Assembly: GCA_050296515.1 (NCBI GenBank)
Contig: JBNKRJ010000021.1
Span: 62,001 to 126,000, forward strand
DNA: 64,000 bases
Reading direction: 5' to 3'
Source: NBLH01 sp050296515
GTDB taxonomy: Bacteria > Bacteroidota > Bacteroidia > Bacteroidales > NBLH01
The notes below the pieces were generated by a model. The model had not been told where the DNA came from and ran no database searches. It worked only from the letters and a program-made list of their open reading frames with translations. Numbering within the stretch: position 1 is the first letter of the stretch; every line of letters begins with the position of its first letter. The translations under genes were made by a program, and so were the position numbers. Shown one piece after another: positions 61,709 to 64,000 of this stretch.

Positions 61709-64000
61709 TTAAGGCTTTACAAATTTTTTAGAAAATTCACCATATATTGTTTGCACCTTTACGACATAAAATCCAGGCTGTAATGTAGATATATCAATCA
61801 CCTTGCGTTCATCAAAACTCAGGTATGGAGTAAGAGCTTCACCCCTTAAATTAAATATCGCAAATTTGGCATTCTCATAAAGTTCGATAAAACTTGCCTC
61901 TATAGTAATTTCTAAATCAGAAGGATTGGGATAAAGATTAATGCCCGCATTACTTGTAGAGGCATTTAAGAAAAACTCAATAGTTTTACTTCCCAATACG
62001 TCTGAACCTGATACAACAACTTGATTGTCAGACATTCTGTTTAACGAATAACTTTTAACTCCGGAAGCTTCACTTGTTACAACAAATTTATAGCATCCAC
62101 GGGAAACACAAATACTGGTGGTATATTCACCAGTAGCTGGCAAATCACAATCTTGTGCTACCGTATCTCCATCACAATTTATTATGAACCAACAAGCAGT
62201 CTCTCCATTACCATCCAGGCTCATCGTCAGATTAAAACCCTGTTCAACAACATCAATCTCCAGATTTTCCGCATCTACTGAATTACAGAGATTGTTTACA
62301 TATACATCCAAATATCTTTCACCCCACTCATCCCACTTAACTTCAATTTGCGGTAATGTTTCAGAATCAATTATCTCACCACCAAAAGCATTCCAGAAAT
62401 GATTAGCATCAACATTAGTTGAATAATTATAACTAGAAACGCCTTTACAAATTTGCTGTGCCCCCAATATTTGTAAATTCTTTATAGAATCCTGTCCATA
62501 AAAAATCGAAACCAGCGTATCGTTTGTTGGATCCGTATCTAATGCGCAATTAAGGCTACTCAAAAAGACTTTAAATTCATGGTTTCCAGTCGAAAGCTTT
62601 AATTTATCCAAATTTACGGTTTCAGAACCTGTTATTAAATTACCGTCCCATTTTTCACGATAAATTGTCCCACCATCAATCTGATAGTTAATATCAAGAT
62701 TTGTAATTCCAACTTGTCCAGCATTACCAATAACAATTTCTGGCATTATAGAATCAGCAATACAATACCCTCCATTTGGGTGAACGATCTGTTCTATCGC
62801 TACATCAATCAAATTATTAACAGTAAAGGTAGCTCCCAAAGTATCATTATCAAGGTTGAGGTCTGTACTAGCATTTGGTTCTGAAACATAGGCAACTATC
62901 TTATTTTCACCAACTGTCGGTATTAAAGATGGGAAAATAACATTTGTAGACTCCAATGTTTTTAAGGAACCTGTCCAAATAGTTGATACCAAACTCTTTC
63001 CATTTATAATATAATTCATTGTAAAACTGGTAATTGTATCAGTTCCATGGTTAACTATTTTAAACTCAGGGACTATCTGTTCACCTTCACAATAACCACC
63101 TATAGGTTCAATAATCGCCTTCAGTTCAGCATCAATACCCTCAGTAATAGCAGGATCATAACCAGCCAGGGTTTCAACTCCGGAATTTAACGGATCTAAC
63201 CATGTTTTTAATTGCTTAGCTGGATCATCACTATGATAATCCCAACTAAAATCAAAGCGAGCATAATAGTCATTAAAATTGTAGTTACAACTTGCATCTC
63301 CTCCAGTTAAATCTCCTATTATTAGATGATTTTCATCAAAAAGTGGTGAACCTGAAGAGCCCCCCTCCGTGGTCCCCAAATCCCATTCACCAATATTCCA
63401 ATGAGAATTGGTCAAATAGCCTGCCCCAGGATCTACGTCAGCATAATTGCCAATTGCTGGAGGATCATTGTCCTTGCTAATTTTCTTTATGTCACCTTGT
63501 GGATGGTGAATACAGGTGGTATTAGTTGCCGGAGTTGATTTTCTGTTCCATCCAGCATAAACAACATTGTAATCTGTAGGTGGAATTTGACTCAATTCAA
63601 GTAGTGTAAAGTCAAGATCCCCACCGGTAGCAACAATAGTTGAAGATGATATTGATTGATAAGACGGATTTCCTGTAGGGACACAACTTGCACTCTCATA
63701 ATTAAACTGAAAAACTGCTGTTCCAGCAACACTTTGGCTACTCACACAATGCTCTGCTGTTAGCAAATAGGGTTTAGCATCAATAGCAGTGTTATTAATT
63801 AATGCACCGGTGCATAAATAGCCCCCAACAAGTAATTTTGCTACTGACCTTTTCTCAACCTGCCATTCAAGTCCTTCAGGACAATTAATGTTTACATTAC
63901 ATGAGCCAGATGAACCATAACCAGTTTTCAAGCCAAAAGTTCCTTTATAATCGTGCACTACACCAGAAATGTCTAACTTTCCATAATCAACATCTGCGGC
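61709..64000 (-). CDS. T9SS-exported trypsin-like serine protease, 5' end outside window
   Basis: The frame is open from 61709 to the window edge at 64000, about 763 visible residues with the N-terminus missing. It does not truly start at the GTG at 63958, since the same frame continues upstream as DVDYGKLDISGVV. The catalytic triad is visible: His in YLLTAEHCVSSQ, Asp in GGDLDFTLLEL, and Ser in TTEGGSSGSPLFDEN. Ig-like and CARDB-like beta domains follow (about 290-500 and 560-660). The C-terminal 80 residues are a type A sorting domain (INLYPNPSDLEITIEA, LQPGFYVVKVQT, ending KKFVKP). That domain sends the protein through the type IX system to the cell surface. Confidence 0.92.
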   Translation of the reverse strand, partial: AADVDYGKLDISGVVHDYKGTFGLKTGYGSSGSCNVNINCPEGLEWQVEKRSVAKLLVGGYLCTGALINNTAIDAKPYLLTAEHCVSSQSVAGTAVFQFNYESASCVPTGNPSYQSISSSTIVATGGDLDFTLLELSQIPPTDYNVVYAGWNRKSTPATNTTCIHHPQGDIKKISKDNDPPAIGNYADVDPGAGYLTNSHWNIGEWDLGTTEGGSSGSPLFDENHLIIGDLTGGDASCNYNFNDYYARFDFSWDYHSDDPAKQLKTWLDPLNSGVETLAGYDPAITEGIDAELKAIIEPIGGYCEGEQIVPEFKIVNHGTDTITSFTMNYIINGKSLVSTIWTGSLKTLESTNVIFPSLIPTVGENKIVAYVSEPNASTDLNLDNDTLGATFTVNNLIDVAIEQIVHPNGGYCIADSIMPEIVIGNAGQVGITNLDINYQIDGGTIYREKWDGNLITGSETVNLDKLKLSTGNHEFKVFLSSLNCALDTDPTNDTLVSIFYGQDSIKNLQILGAQQICKGVSSYNYSTNVDANHFWNAFGGEIIDSETLPQIEVKWDEWGERYLDVYVNNLCNSVDAENLEIDVVEQGFNLTMSLDGNGETACWFIINCDGDTVAQDCDLPATGEYTTSICVSRGCYKFVVTSEASGVKSYSLNRMSDNQVVVSGSDVLGSKTIEFFLNASTSNAGINLYPNPSDLEITIEASFIELYENAKFAIFNLRGEALTPYLSFDERKVIDISTLQPGFYVVKVQTIYGEFSKKFVKP

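Noticed and set aside
63958..64000. GTG at 63958 as the start of the serine protease
   Set aside because: The frame is open further to the window edge with protein-like sequence, so the gene is cut by the window.
1..64000. tRNA, rRNA, CRISPR array or prophage
   Set aside because: Gene-free stretches were read on both strands and none showed a tRNA-like cloverleaf, regular spaced repeats or phage genes.

Overview
This 64-kb, AT-rich window looks like chromosome of a Bacteroidota bacterium, probably of the Bacteroidales/Marinilabiliales group. The signs are: a secreted serine protease with a C-terminal type IX secretion (T9SS) sorting domain, a CarboxypepD-reg TonB-dependent receptor, a DUF5916 barrel protein, a GG-type Bacteroidales RiPP precursor, TAnnTTTG-like -7 promoter boxes, and few Shine-Dalgarno sites. 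The order-level placement is inferred, not computed. No rRNA, tRNA, CRISPR array, prophage or intact insertion sequence was seen.

Layout. 1-2.7 kb (minus strand): a cell-envelope operon ending in an exported caspase-fold peptidase cut by the window edge. 2.8-12.2 kb: a mosaic of envelope genes (Sel1-like protein, Na/Pi cotransporter, DUF1460 lipoprotein, CNNM/CBS protein) that holds three broken genes: an outer-membrane barrel, a VWA lipoprotein and a prohibitin-like SPFH protein. An orphan lanthipeptide-like precursor sits at 11.1 kb. 14.2-19.8 kb: a TetR-TolC-HlyD-permease-permease efflux operon without an ATPase gene. 20.5-24.2 kb: a TPP riboswitch followed by a TonB receptor and a WG-repeat protein, so probably thiamine uptake. 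24.4-28.4 kb: two thioredoxins, CCA-adding enzyme, a CoA-transferase, then a 147-bp MITE-like element. 28.9-35.4 kb: an ABCG-like transporter, a lipoprotein, and an exported nuclease/macrodomain/repeat-protein operon. 35.4-47 kb: housekeeping genes (murB, a glycosyltransferase, ftsE, gyrB, a universal stress protein, dapA, secA).

47.3-53.9 kb: a compact co-directional cluster of acyl carrier protein, AsnB-type amidotransferase, short NadE-like synthetase, AMP-forming ligase and a polyprenyl-phosphate sugar transferase of unusual build. It reads as a module that activates an acyl or carboxylate group, amidates it and attaches it to a surface glycan. It is the best candidate here for an undescribed pathway. 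54.1-64 kb: a DUF5916 barrel protein, a secreted M1-like metallopeptidase, an HD-domain metalloprotein resembling a cyanobacterial family, mnmA, a GyrI-like membrane-anchored protein and the T9SS-exported trypsin-like protease, which runs off the right edge.

All functional calls are from reading the sequence and recalling protein families; no database search was run.
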